A program made the position numbers and the translations under genes. From Halocynthiibacter namhaensis (GTDB lineage: Bacteria > Pseudomonadota > Alphaproteobacteria > Rhodobacterales > Rhodobacteraceae): 64,000 nucleotides of DNA. The notes beneath the pieces were generated by a model that was given only the letters and a program-made list of their open reading frames with translations, was not told the origin of the DNA and did no database searches. Location of the stretch: assembly GCF_000812685.1 (NCBI RefSeq), contig NZ_JWIF01000056.1, positions 496,001 to 560,000 on the forward strand, written 5' to 3'. The stretch's first letter is position 1, and each line of letters begins with the position of its first letter. Positions 8,224 through 17,689 of this stretch are shown piece by piece.

Positions 8224-9015
8224 ATGAAGCTCGAATCTATGGATCATTGGCAATTGCGCGCGGCCCTTGAATGGCAGGTCGAACTGGGGGCGGATGAAAC
8301 GCTTTTGGATGCGCCGGTCAATCGCTATGAAATGCCCGCGAAACCTGCTGCGGCTGTAAAGTCAAAAAAAGTGGCTGAACCTGCTGCGATCGTTGAAGTG
8401 ATTGGGCCAGACCCCGCAGCCGAGGCCAAAGCCGCCGCCAATCAAGCACAGGATCTTGCTGGTTTGGAGCGTGCGCTTGCGATGTATGAACATTGTGAAT
8501 TGAAGCGTGGTGCGCGCAATCTGGTCTTTGGTGATGGCAATCCGAACGCACGCGTGATGGTGATCGGTGAAGCCCCTGATCGCGACGAAGATCGTCAAGG
8601 CAAGCCCTTTGTTGGGGCGGTCGGGCAGTTGTTGGACAACATGTTGGCGGCGATCGATATGGCGCGTGATGCCACAGATACACAACAAGCGGTTTACGTG
8701 ACCAACGTCCTACCTTGGAGGCCGCCGCAAAGCCATGTTCCACAGGCCTCTGAAATCGCGATGATGCGCCCCTTTGTTCAGCGTCATATTGAACTGGTTC
8801 AACCAGATATCATCATTGCGATGGGCAACGTGGCTTGCGACGCTTTGCTGGGGAAACGTGGCATCACACGCATGCGCGGCACTTGGGGGGATGCGTTTTC
8901 CACGCCCGTGATGCCGATGTTGCACCCCAGCGATTTGCTGCGCAGACCCGAAGGAAAGCGTGACGCGTGGAACGACCTGTTGAATATTCAAGAAAAGCTA
9001 AACGAATTGAAGTGA
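8224..9015 (+). CDS. Family 4-type uracil-DNA glycosylase lacking iron-sulfur cysteines
   Basis: This DNA-repair enzyme removes uracil from DNA. The 263-residue protein has an alanine-rich N-terminal region (1-75) and then the catalytic domain with GEAPDRDEDRQGKPFVG (from residue 115), VTNVLPWRPPQ, and the C-terminal HPSDLLRRPEGKRDAWNDLL motif. Classic family 4 enzymes bind an iron-sulfur cluster through four cysteines; here the N-terminal pair is reduced to Cys91 (EHCELKRG), and the position after TNV that is normally KC is LPW, so a cluster is unlikely. It is divergent from pyrB and followed by moaB after 6 bases, suggesting co-transcription. Confidence 0.9.
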   Translation: MKLESMDHWQLRAALEWQVELGADETLLDAPVNRYEMPAKPAAAVKSKKVAEPAAIVEVIGPDPAAEAKAAANQAQDLAGLERALAMYEHCELKRGARNLVFGDGNPNARVMVIGEAPDRDEDRQGKPFVGAVGQLLDNMLAAIDMARDATDTQQAVYVTNVLPWRPPQSHVPQASEIAMMRPFVQRHIELVQPDIIIAMGNVACDALLGKRGITRMRGTWGDAFSTPVMPMLHPSDLLRRPEGKRDAWNDLLNIQEKLNELK

Positions 9016-9021
9016 GGGCCT

Positions 9022-9552
9022 ATGTCTGATCGTGAATTTATCCCCGTGCGCATCGCAGTTTTAACCGTGTCTGATAGCCGTTCTTTGGCGGATGACCGTT
9101 CGGGCGACACTTTGGTGAAACGTTTGGAGAAAGCCGGTCATGTTTTGGCCGCGCGTGACATCATTCCAGATGATCGTGCTGATATTGCTGCGAAATTGAA
9201 ATCCTGGTGTGATGATCCTGAAATCGATGTGGTGATATCAACTGGTGGCACCGGCTTAACGGGGCGTGACGTGACCGTGGAAGCGCATCGCGACATCTAT
9301 GAAAAAGAGATCGAAGCGTTCGGCACTTTGTTCACCATTGTGTCGATCAAGAAAATCGGCACATCTGCGGTGCAAAGTCGGGCAACGGGCGGTGTTTGTA
9401 ACGGCACCTATTTGTTCGCACTTCCGGGAAGTCCGGGGGCATGTAAAGACGGTTGGGATGAAATTTTGGAAGCGCAGTTGGATTATCGCCATATGCCTTG
9501 CAATTTTGTGGAAATTTTTCCACGCCTGACCGAAACTGAGCGACGGAAATAA
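9022..9552 (+). CDS. moaB: Molybdenum cofactor biosynthesis protein B
   Basis: MoaB belongs to the MogA/MoaB family that adenylylates molybdopterin. The 176-residue protein shows VRIAVLTVSDSR at the start, the molybdopterin-binding STGGTGLTGRDVT at about residue 74, and FALPGSPGACKDGW near 134, which are family signatures. TGAGGGCCT precedes the ATG and provides a ribosome binding site within the 6-base gap after the glycosylase gene. A second molybdenum-cofactor cluster lies at 23315-27164. Confidence 0.95.
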   Translation: MSDREFIPVRIAVLTVSDSRSLADDRSGDTLVKRLEKAGHVLAARDIIPDDRADIAAKLKSWCDDPEIDVVISTGGTGLTGRDVTVEAHRDIYEKEIEAFGTLFTIVSIKKIGTSAVQSRATGGVCNGTYLFALPGSPGACKDGWDEILEAQLDYRHMPCNFVEIFPRLTETERRK

Positions 9553-9630
9553 ATCCGGCGACCGTATCATCCCGGAACATGTTTGAAATTCCCTGATGTG
9601 TCAGGGACCAGCCACGCCGGAAGGATCGCA

Positions 9631-11088
9631 ATGCGATTTCTCACACGTAGTCTCACGGGACTTTTTATGCTTGCGTTGACCCTTGGGTTTCTGGCGATGG
9701 CTGGGCTGACAATTCTGTCTGCGCTGCAATCGCGCGGCGGTGGGGAACGGTACGGGGCTGGCGGTCGGGAACGGGTGTTTTCGGTGAATGTGATCACCGC
9801 CGAGGCCGAAAACCTGCGCCCGGAACTTACCGTTTTCGGTCAAGTGCGTGCGCGCCGCAGTTTGGATTTGCGGGCGGCCACATCTGGTCGAGTGATTGAA
9901 ATTTCCGACAATTTTGTTGACGGTGGCGCAGTCGCGGTGGGACAGCTTTTGGTCCAAATTGATCCGGCTGAAGCGCGGTCTGCGTTAGAGAGTGCCATCA
10001 ACACGCAAGCGGAAGCGCAAGCGAATTTGCGTGATTCCGAACGTGGGCTTGTATTGGCGCAGGAAGATCTTGCCGCGTCCGAGGTGCAGCGTGACTTACG
10101 CAAAACGGCGCTGGAACGGCAGCAAGATTTGCGACGTCGTGGTGTTGGGACAGCGGCCAGTGTGGAAACGGCAGAGCTTGCGGCCTCGCAAGCAGATCAA
10201 GCGGTTGTCGCGCGTCGCCAATCTCTGGCTCAGGCGGAAGCAAAGCTTGATCAAGCCACCACCGGCTTGACCCGTCAGAACTTAGCGGTATCGGATGCGC
10301 AACGTCGACTTAAAGACACTGAAATATACGCGGAATTCGATGGCACTTTGGGCGACGTTAGCATCGTGAAGGGTGGGCTCTTGTCGACGAATGAGCGCCT
10401 TGCGATTCTCACGGACCCAAGTCAGCTGGAAGTGTCCTTTCGTGTCTCAACAGCACAATATACGCGTCTGCTGAACAGTGAAGGTGCATTGCGTAATTCC
10501 CCAGTGAAAGTGACCTTGGATGTTCTGGGCATTGATCTGATCTCGACCGGGGTGGTGACGCGTGAAAGCGGCACTGTTGGCACCGGGCAAACCGGACGTT
10601 TGTTGTTTGCCCGCCTTGAAACACCTGCCGGGTTTAGGCCTGATGATTTTGTAACCGTGAAAGTAGAAGAACCGGTGTTGCACAATGTGGTTCGCTTGCC
10701 TTCCACGGCTTGGGATGCTGTGGGGAACGTTCTGGCGGTCGACAGCGAGAACCGGCTTGAAGCCATCTCGGCGGATCTTTTGCGGCGTCAGGGAAATGAT
10801 GTCATTTTGACAGCAGATGGGATTGCAGCGCGTCAGATTGTTGCGGAACGCTCGCCGCTTTTGGGGGCGGGTATTCAGGTGAAATTGGTGTCAGACGATG
10901 GTTCAAATCAAGCGGAATCCGAAGAACTGATCGAGCTTACAGACGTGCGGCGTGCGGCTTTGGTCGCCTTTGTTGAAGCCAACACACGTATGCCCAAGGA
11001 CGCGCGCGATCGTGTTTTGAGCCAACTTGCAGAACCCCGTGTGCCCGCGCGTGTTGTTGAACGTATCGAAGCCCGGATGGGGGGCTAA
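9631..11088 (+). CDS. RND efflux periplasmic adaptor protein (membrane fusion protein)
   Basis: The adaptor bridges the inner-membrane RND pump and an outer-membrane channel. The ATG at 9631 follows GGAAGGA; the open frame reaches back to a TTG at 9583 without a site. The 485-residue protein has an N-terminal membrane anchor (about residues 8-35), a biotinyl-lipoyl-like segment (GQVRARRSLDLRAATSGRV), a long coiled coil with alanine/glutamine-rich heptads (about 115-235), then the beta-barrel (IYAEFDGTLGDVSIVKGG). The C-terminal 60 residues (ADVRRAALVAFVEANTRM-like) form an extra helical tail. It ends 3 bases before the pump gene. No outer-membrane channel gene is present here. Confidence 0.93.
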   Translation: MRFLTRSLTGLFMLALTLGFLAMAGLTILSALQSRGGGERYGAGGRERVFSVNVITAEAENLRPELTVFGQVRARRSLDLRAATSGRVIEISDNFVDGGAVAVGQLLVQIDPAEARSALESAINTQAEAQANLRDSERGLVLAQEDLAASEVQRDLRKTALERQQDLRRRGVGTAASVETAELAASQADQAVVARRQSLAQAEAKLDQATTGLTRQNLAVSDAQRRLKDTEIYAEFDGTLGDVSIVKGGLLSTNERLAILTDPSQLEVSFRVSTAQYTRLLNSEGALRNSPVKVTLDVLGIDLISTGVVTRESGTVGTGQTGRLLFARLETPAGFRPDDFVTVKVEEPVLHNVVRLPSTAWDAVGNVLAVDSENRLEAISADLLRRQGNDVILTADGIAARQIVAERSPLLGAGIQVKLVSDDGSNQAESEELIELTDVRRAALVAFVEANTRMPKDARDRVLSQLAEPRVPARVVERIEARMGG

Positions 11089-11091
11089 GCG

Positions 11092-14000
11092 ATGGGTCCT
11101 AAACCAGCCGGGATCCTATCCTATTTCACCCGCCATAAAACCGCTGCGAATTTACTTTTGGTGATGATGATTGCCTTAGGCTTGTCTGCTTTGCCAAAAA
11201 TGCGCGCACAGTTTTTCCCGGATGTCATCGTGGACAGCATCTCTGTTTCGGCGACTTGGAAAGGTGCAGGTGCGGAGGACGTCGATGGTGCGATTGTCCA
11301 GATCTTGGAGCCTGTGCTTTTGGCTGTGGACGGGGTGATCTCGTCTGATGCGACCTCGCGCGAAGGGGGCGCCAGCATTTGGTTGGAATTTGAACCCGGT
11401 CACGATATGGCGCGCGCAGCTGATGATGTACAACTGGCGGTCGACGCGATCACGACTTTGCCCGAGGACGCAGAAGACGTGAACGTACGCCGCGCCAGCT
11501 GGAGTGACCGTGTCACCGATGTTGTAATCGCGGGCCCCGTAGATGTGGCGCAGTTAGGGCGTTTCGCAGACGAGCTGGCAACGCGCTTGTTTACCGTCGG
11601 CGTGACCAGAACGACCATACGCGGGGTCGCCGCCGCCGAAACCGTGGTTGAATTGCCGATGGCGGCGATGATCCGCTATGACATCACAATGGCGCAAGTC
11701 GCGGCGGCAATCGCGGGCGAGGTGAATTCTGACCCCGCGGGGGATGTAACAGGGACGAACACACGTGTGCGCACCGGCACGGCCACCCGATCTGTCGAAG
11801 ACATCGAAGCCATCGTCTTGCGAGTGAATGACGATGGGTCACGTCTAAAAATTGGCGATGTTGCCCATATCTCGCGGGAAGGCGTGGATCGGGAGCGCGC
11901 CTATTTTTCGGGCGAAAACCCAGCAATTTCCCTGCGTGTTGATCGTTCGGCACAGGGGGATGCCATTGAAATTCAGCGCGACGTCGAACGGGTGGTGGCA
12001 GAGCTGCGCGAAGTCTTACCCCAAAACGTTTCAGTTGACCTGATCCGCACCCGCGCCGAGGCAATCTCAGGCCGTTTGAATATCCTGATGGACAACGGCC
12101 TGATGGGGCTTGGGTTGGTTTTGTTGTTGCTGTTTTTGTTCCTTAACGCGCGCATAGCGTTCTGGGTCGCGGCCGGTATCCCCGTCGCGATGTTGGCGAC
12201 GATTGCTTTGATGTATGCCTTTGGTTTGACGATCAACATGATCTCATTGTTTGCGTTGATCATCACCCTGGGCATCGTTGTGGACGACGCGATTGTTGTT
12301 GGGGAACACGCGGATTTTCGCGCGCGTCGCCTGTCTGAGAATCCGATGTTGGCGGCGGAAAATGCCGCGATCCGTATGTCTGCGCCTGTGTTTTCTGCGA
12401 CGATTACCACAATTATTGCCTTTTTTGGCTTGGTCGCCGTCGGGGGGCGTTTTGGCAATTTGATTGCCGATATCCCCTTTACCGTGGTTGCGGTGTTGAC
12501 TGCGTCATTGATCGAATGTTTTTTGATTCTGCCCAACCACATGGCCCATGCATTGGCTCACACGGCCAAAGAGCATTGGTATGATTGGCCCAATCGGCAG
12601 GTGAATAAAGGCTTTCGATGGGTGCGCGAGGCAGGGTTTCGTCCCTTGATGCATATCGTTGTCAAAGCGCGATACGCTGTCTTGGCAGGTGTGATTTTTC
12701 TGTTGGCCAGCCAAGTCGCAGTCTTTTTGCGTGGCGACGTGCAATGGCGATTTTTCAATGCCCCTGAGCGGTCTTCTGTCTCGGGGAATTTTGCAATGGC
12801 TGCTGGGGCCTCGCGCGAAGACAGCCTTGAGATGATGCGCGAACTACAGCGTGCAGCAGATACGGTTGGTCGCCGCTACGAGGTGGAATACGGTGCTTGG
12901 CCGATGGATTACGTCCTGGCAGAGATCGGCGGAAACACGGGCCGTGGTCTTTCTGGGACGGATACCAAGACGCCGGATCAGTTGGGTGCGATTGCGATTG
13001 AATTGGTCGACGCCGATTTACGTCCGTGGTCGGCATATAAATTTGTCGCCGATATTCAAGAAGAAGTCCGCAATCACCCCCGGGCAGAAACGGTGAGTTT
13101 CCGACGGTCTAGTTCTGGGCCAGGCGGTGATTCACTACATGTTGAGTTCTTCGGTGCAGAACCTGAAGGCCTGAAAGCCGCTGCAGAAGCCTTGAAAATC
13201 GCGCTTTTGCCGTTCTCAGAAGTGTCCGCCGTGGAAGATTCACTTGCCTATGACAAGGAAGAATTGATCTTAGAATTGACGCCACAGGGCCAGGCTCTTG
13301 GCTTTACCATTGATGAAATGGGGCGTGTTCTGCGCAATCGGCTTGGTGGAATTGAGGCGGCGACATATCCTGATGGCCCGCGTTCTGCCTCCATCCGTGT
13401 CGAGTTGCCAACCGGTGAACTTACGGCGGATTTCCTAGAACGTTCCTTGATGCGCACGAATGCCGGACAATATGTGCCGCTGGCGGACATCGTGACCGTC
13501 CAGCATCGCAAAGGGTTTTCGACAGTCCGTCGCGAAAACGGTATTCGCTTGATCGCGGTTAAGGGAGATATCTCAGAAGATGACCCCGCCAGGGCCGCCC
13601 TGATCAATGACACGTTGCGCACTGAAATATTGCCGAGAATTGAAAGCGAATATCAGGTGGCATTCCGCATCGCCGGATTGGCAGAGCAAGAACAAGAGTT
13701 TCTGTCTGATGCTCTTTTGGGATTTAGCCTGTGTATGATCGGGATCTATCTGACATTGGCTTGGATTTTCTCAAGCTGGATGCGCCCGGTGGTGGTTTTG
13801 GCGATTGTGCCCTTTGGGCTGATCGGCACGATTTTTGGCCATGCATTTCACGAGGTACCTTTGTCGATGTTCTCGGTTGTGGGGCTGATTGGGATGACGG
13901 GGATTATCATCAATGATTCCATTGTGCTGGTGACCACGGTTGAGGAATATTCACTGACGCGGGATCGCATCAGCGCGATTATAGAAGCCACATGTGATCG

Positions 14001-14460
14001 TTTGCGGGCGGTTATGCTGACCACATTAACCACGGTTTTGGGGCTGGCACCGTTGTTGTTTGAAGGGTCCGTACAGGCAGAATTCTTGAAGCCAACCGTG
14101 ATCACATTGGTCTATGGTTTGGGCTTTGGGATGGTGCTTGTGCTGATCATGGTGCCGGCGCTTTTGACCGTGCAACTTGACCTGAAACGTCAATTCACGG
14201 CCCTGCGTCGTGGCTTGGGTAAGCCAGGAACACGCTTGCACCCCATCCTGCTGAGCTGCGTTGGCATACTGGCGGTGGTTTTTGGCCTGACGTTTGGATG
14301 GGTCGCTTTTACGGGCGATTTACCTGTATTTCTGCCCAGAGTTGGTTCTTCACCGGCTGTCGGGGCATTCGCGCTGTTCATGCTTGCAAGCACTGTGACG
14401 ACCATTGGTGCTTGGGGTGTCGTCTGGGGCGACGTCAGCCGTGACAGCCTTGAATGTTGA
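11092..14460 (+). CDS. RND-family efflux pump permease
   Basis: An inner-membrane proton-driven pump of the HAE1/AcrB type, 1122 residues. The N-terminus ILSYFTRHKTAANLLLVMMI starts the first membrane helix; TM4 carries the proton-relay pair in GIVVDDAIVVGEH (about residue 397), and the second half carries GMTGIIINDSIVLV. Large periplasmic loops follow TM1 and TM7. After the last canonical helix (VLVLIMVPALLTVQLDL) there are about 90 more residues with two additional hydrophobic stretches, which is longer than AcrB (about 1050). Substrate is unknown. The 3' end overlaps the convergent DsbD-like gene by 26 bases. Confidence 0.95.
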   Translation: MGPKPAGILSYFTRHKTAANLLLVMMIALGLSALPKMRAQFFPDVIVDSISVSATWKGAGAEDVDGAIVQILEPVLLAVDGVISSDATSREGGASIWLEFEPGHDMARAADDVQLAVDAITTLPEDAEDVNVRRASWSDRVTDVVIAGPVDVAQLGRFADELATRLFTVGVTRTTIRGVAAAETVVELPMAAMIRYDITMAQVAAAIAGEVNSDPAGDVTGTNTRVRTGTATRSVEDIEAIVLRVNDDGSRLKIGDVAHISREGVDRERAYFSGENPAISLRVDRSAQGDAIEIQRDVERVVAELREVLPQNVSVDLIRTRAEAISGRLNILMDNGLMGLGLVLLLLFLFLNARIAFWVAAGIPVAMLATIALMYAFGLTINMISLFALIITLGIVVDDAIVVGEHADFRARRLSENPMLAAENAAIRMSAPVFSATITTIIAFFGLVAVGGRFGNLIADIPFTVVAVLTASLIECFLILPNHMAHALAHTAKEHWYDWPNRQVNKGFRWVREAGFRPLMHIVVKARYAVLAGVIFLLASQVAVFLRGDVQWRFFNAPERSSVSGNFAMAAGASREDSLEMMRELQRAADTVGRRYEVEYGAWPMDYVLAEIGGNTGRGLSGTDTKTPDQLGAIAIELVDADLRPWSAYKFVADIQEEVRNHPRAETVSFRRSSSGPGGDSLHVEFFGAEPEGLKAAAEALKIALLPFSEVSAVEDSLAYDKEELILELTPQGQALGFTIDEMGRVLRNRLGGIEAATYPDGPRSASIRVELPTGELTADFLERSLMRTNAGQYVPLADIVTVQHRKGFSTVRRENGIRLIAVKGDISEDDPARAALINDTLRTEILPRIESEYQVAFRIAGLAEQEQEFLSDALLGFSLCMIGIYLTLAWIFSSWMRPVVVLAIVPFGLIGTIFGHAFHEVPLSMFSVVGLIGMTGIIINDSIVLVTTVEEYSLTRDRISAIIEATCDRLRAVMLTTLTTVLGLAPLLFEGSVQAEFLKPTVITLVYGLGFGMVLVLIMVPALLTVQLDLKRQFTALRRGLGKPGTRLHPILLSCVGILAVVFGLTFGWVAFTGDLPVFLPRVGSSPAVGAFALFMLASTVTTIGAWGVVWGDVSRDSLEC

Positions 14461-15262
14461 TTGCGCGGTCATCGCCAATCACGGTGATGCGCACGTCTGA
14501 ACGGTCCAAGGCAAACGGCGTTGCCGAAGGGGGGACCATATCTACCTGTGCCAAAACAAGGCCACCTTCACGGCGTATTTGCGCTGAGCTTACCCAGATT
14601 TCCGTATTGGACAGCTCAAACACCACCACATCATTGTTGCCGATCCGCCCGGCGGGCAGGGATGTGGTCAAGCTGACACCATCTGCGATTGGCTTGGCCT
14701 CACAACGCACGCTGGTGATACCAAGGCTTTGGCCGGATTGCGGCTGTTGGGCCAAGGCTTTGCGTATGTGCTGTTGTGCCTGCGCGGGACCAGCGTTTTC
14801 GTCCAGATTTGCGTCGAAATTTAAGGTCAGTGGGATGCAAACGGTTTCGCAAACCCCAAGGCGCATTTGCACGTCAAGTTGAACCGGTTGTTTTGGATCA
14901 ACGGGAGTGATTTCGACGGGCAGCACCAGTTCATCTTTATATCCAATTGTGCGGACCCCGGCGTTGTCATGGAGACCCGGACGCGGCCAATGAAATTGAA
15001 CCGAAGCGACATTGTGCGACCTGGACCAATCAAACTGGGGAGGAATTCCAGTTTCGCCAGGGGCACGCCAATAAGTCTTCCAGCCATCATTCAACTCGAT
15101 CCGAAATGCTGCCATCTGGGTGCCGGAACTTGTGCGCCAACCTTCCAACACGGAAGAATCTTTTACGCTTTCAAAATTTTGCGCCTGTGCGCTGATCGGA
15201 GAACACATGTTGATCGCCAGAGCGGCGACGGCGGCAAGGGTATGGAAACTTGGCTTTTTCAT
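14435..15262 (-). CDS. Secreted DsbD N-terminal-domain-like protein
   Basis: A 275-residue periplasmic protein with a signal peptide (residues 1-27, ending SAQAQ). It resembles the N-terminal alpha domain of the disulfide reductase DsbD, standing alone without the membrane and thioredoxin parts. The redox pair is visible as VCETVC (Cys138 and Cys142), with the usual IPL following. The start is taken at ATG 15262 because a signal peptide begins there; the open frame extends further. Standalone proteins of this type may pass electrons to periplasmic partners or take part in copper or cytochrome maturation, but the partner is not nearby. It converges with the RND gene. Confidence 0.85.
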   Translation of the reverse strand: MKKPSFHTLAAVAALAINMCSPISAQAQNFESVKDSSVLEGWRTSSGTQMAAFRIELNDGWKTYWRAPGETGIPPQFDWSRSHNVASVQFHWPRPGLHDNAGVRTIGYKDELVLPVEITPVDPKQPVQLDVQMRLGVCETVCIPLTLNFDANLDENAGPAQAQQHIRKALAQQPQSGQSLGITSVRCEAKPIADGVSLTTSLPAGRIGNNDVVVFELSNTEIWVSSAQIRREGGLVLAQVDMVPPSATPFALDRSDVRITVIGDDRAINIQGCHG

Positions 15263-15381
15263 GAGGACACCATAGCCAAGATGACCGCAAAGGGAACTCA
15301 CATTCAAGCGAGCAGCGAAAGCCAACAGTTTTCTGCCAATCGCCCCTTGCACCAGGTGCTGTGCAAAGTCATATCTTAACT

Positions 15382-15978
15382 ATGACGCATTCAGAAAAAG
15401 ATAGTATTTCCGAAGAAACCTCCGCCGATCTGTGTGGTAAATTGTTGATTGCGATGCCCAGTATGGAGGATCCGCGCTTTGAGAAATCAGTGATCTACAT
15501 GTGTGCGCATGGCCAGGAAGGGTCGATGGGGCTTATCCTGAACAAGCCTTCGGATGCGGTGAAGTTTACGCAACTGCTAAAGCAGCTAAAGATCACTCAT
15601 ATTTCGCGCGACCACGAACCTGCAGTGCACTTTGGTGGCCCCGTTGAGATGGGTCGCGGTTTTGTGCTTCATTCGCCTGAATATCACGCCGATGACGGAA
15701 TGATTGCGGTGGATGATGATTTTTCTATGTCGGCGACTTTGGATGTTCTGCGCGATATCGCCGCTGGAACGGGCCCCGAAAAATCAATCCTCGCGTTGGG
15801 ATATTCTGGCTGGGGTGAGGGGCAACTTGAGAACGAGATCCTAGCGAATGGTTGGCTGACATGCGATGCGACCCCGGATCTTGTGTTTAATACGACGCCC
15901 GAAGATCAATGGGTCGCGGCGCTGCACAGCCTTGGTGTCGACCCCATGATGCTTTCTGTCAGTGCGGGACATGCATGA
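15382..15978 (+). CDS. YqgE/AlgH family protein
   Basis: A 198-residue cytosolic protein of the YqgE/AlgH family, conserved across proteobacteria but of uncertain function. Typical segments are LCGKLLIAMPSMEDPRFEKSV, GSMGLILNKPSD, HFGGPVEMGRGFVLH and LGYSGWGEGQLENEI. ATG 15382 is chosen since homologues start near here; no strong ribosome site is visible. Its TGA overlaps the ATG of the histidine phosphatase downstream, so the two are probably one operon. The divergent DsbD-like gene begins 119 bases away. Confidence 0.93.
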   Translation: MTHSEKDSISEETSADLCGKLLIAMPSMEDPRFEKSVIYMCAHGQEGSMGLILNKPSDAVKFTQLLKQLKITHISRDHEPAVHFGGPVEMGRGFVLHSPEYHADDGMIAVDDDFSMSATLDVLRDIAAGTGPEKSILALGYSGWGEGQLENEILANGWLTCDATPDLVFNTTPEDQWVAALHSLGVDPMMLSVSAGHA

Positions 15979-16547
15979 CCCATAATTGGCCCGATCTACT
16001 TGTCCTGCGCCATGGTCAAACTGAATGGAACCTTGCCGGGCGCTTTCAGGGGCGGCAAAATTCAGATTTGACAGAACTTGGTCGTGCGCAAGCGCGGCAA
16101 CAAAACAGTATTTTATCCGTGCATGGCGGAAATTTCCCGGATCATTTTTCAAGCCCGCAAACCCGGGCATATGAAACAGCAAAAATCGCTTTGGGCCAAT
16201 CTGAAGTCGCGCAGGATGTTCGTTTGGCGGAAGTTGCTTTTGGCGATTGGGAAGGCATGACACGCAGTTATATCAAGACCCAAATCACCGGTGATTTTGA
16301 TGACCATCAATGGTTTTTTCAAAGCCCTGGTGGTGAAAGTTTTGCCGATATGGCATCGCGTGTGCGGGCGTTCATGGATGACCTAACGGGTCCAGCGATC
16401 ATTGTGACACATGGGGTGACATCGGTTGTTTTGCGTGGACTTTGGTTGGGTCTTAGCATGGAGGGACTGGCGGTGTTGCCTACCGTGCAGGGCTGTGTGT
16501 ATCGACTGGCAAACGGCCAAGAGACGATCTTACACGACCAAGCTTAA
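15975..16547 (+). CDS. Histidine phosphatase family protein
   Basis: A 190-residue member of the phosphoglycerate-mutase-like histidine phosphatase superfamily. The catalytic RHG motif sits in LVLRHGQTEWN (residues 10-20), and the second histidine is in IIVTHGVTSVVLRG near residue 141, with SSPQTRAYETA near 58 completing the phosphate pocket. Its ATG overlaps the yqgE stop by 4 nt. Substrate is not predictable: adenosylcobalamin-type phosphatases (CobC) and general phosphatases share this fold. It converges with the Sua5-type gene, sharing 4 bases. Confidence 0.9.
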   Translation: MTHNWPDLLVLRHGQTEWNLAGRFQGRQNSDLTELGRAQARQQNSILSVHGGNFPDHFSSPQTRAYETAKIALGQSEVAQDVRLAEVAFGDWEGMTRSYIKTQITGDFDDHQWFFQSPGGESFADMASRVRAFMDDLTGPAIIVTHGVTSVVLRGLWLGLSMEGLAVLPTVQGCVYRLANGQETILHDQA

Positions 16548-17521
16548 CCCCGAGGGGCTGCCGCGCGGTTCAGACGGTCATTGATCGCACGCCCCAGGCC
16601 ATGATCTGGAATGGGCGACACGGCGATTGCTTTGCGCGTGGCGTCCAAACGGCGCAGCATCGTGAATAGATTCGCTGCGGCTTCTTGCAGGTCCGCGTTT
16701 TGTGATAGGTTCTCAGCGGCGTTTTTGACGGGGCCGAAACCCAACAGAACTTCATGGGGTAGGGCGTGGTCCGCGTTCAAACGGACGGTGGCTTGCGGCG
16801 CGTAATGCGAGGTCAATTGCCCCGGTGCAATCGGTTGATCCCCTTCCTGCATGGCGAAGGTTGGGTGTTTCAATTTGCGTGCAAGGCAGCGTTCAATATT
16901 CTCAATCGGCAGACCGCCAGGGCGCAGTAAGATCACATCATCGCCGTCAAACCCAACAATCGTGCTTTCGACCCCAACAGGGCAATTCCCATCATCAATC
17001 ACCGCATCAATGCGCCCGTCTAGGCCATCAATCACATGATCCGCCGTGGTCGGGCTGATCCGTCCGGAAGGGTTCGCCGATGGGGCGGCGACAGGGCCGC
17101 CGAAAGCCGAAATGAGGCGACGCGCAGTGGTATGGTCGGGCATGCGCATGCCGACGGTTTGCAAGCCTGATGTCGTGAGCTCAGCCAGTTTAGATGTTTT
17201 GCGCAACGGTAGAACGATCGTCAGTGGTCCCGGCCAAAACGCCATCGCCAAACGCAGGGCCAAGTCGGAAAAATGCGCATAGGCCCGCGCCATTTCCAAG
17301 TCTGATACATGGGCAATCAGGGGGTTGAACGACGGGCGATCTTTTGCGGCGAAAATCGACGCCACCGCTGTTTCAGAACAGGCGTCGCCGCCAAGCCCGT
17401 AAACCGTTTCCGTTGGAAAAGACACAAGCCCGCCTGCGCGCAATATCTCAGCACCACGCGCAATTCCCGCGTCATCAGGGTGCAGGCGTTCAGTTGTCAG
17501 ATCGGGGCGAGGCAGGGACAT
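16544..17521 (-). CDS. Threonylcarbamoyl-AMP synthase (Sua5/YwlC type)
   Basis: The enzyme forms threonylcarbamoyl-AMP from threonine, bicarbonate and ATP for the t6A37 modification of tRNAs. The 325-residue protein has the YrdC domain (GGLVSFPTETVYGLGGDA, AAKDRPSFNPLIAHV, VGMRMPDHTTARRLI, APSANPSGRISPT) over residues 20-200 and the Sua5 C-terminal domain (LTSHYAPQATVRL) after it, so it is the long two-domain form. ATG 17521 is chosen by homology; the open frame extends 261 bases further but upstream residues are not family-like. Confidence 0.92.
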   Translation of the reverse strand: MSLPRPDLTTERLHPDDAGIARGAEILRAGGLVSFPTETVYGLGGDACSETAVASIFAAKDRPSFNPLIAHVSDLEMARAYAHFSDLALRLAMAFWPGPLTIVLPLRKTSKLAELTTSGLQTVGMRMPDHTTARRLISAFGGPVAAPSANPSGRISPTTADHVIDGLDGRIDAVIDDGNCPVGVESTIVGFDGDDVILLRPGGLPIENIERCLARKLKHPTFAMQEGDQPIAPGQLTSHYAPQATVRLNADHALPHEVLLGFGPVKNAAENLSQNADLQEAAANLFTMLRRLDATRKAIAVSPIPDHGLGRAINDRLNRAAAPRG

Positions 17522-17689
17522 TGGACTTACCGTAGGGTTACTGTATCTGGTGACGTTGCGTTTCAGTTGCAGGGTCCTAACAGAGGGATAACTCTGGGAC
17601 AACATCCACGCTTGTTTGTGGTTTATACATTCTGTACGCCGATCCGGTGATCGACGCCAGCTTTGCGCCAACATATTAAGGAAGCCGCC

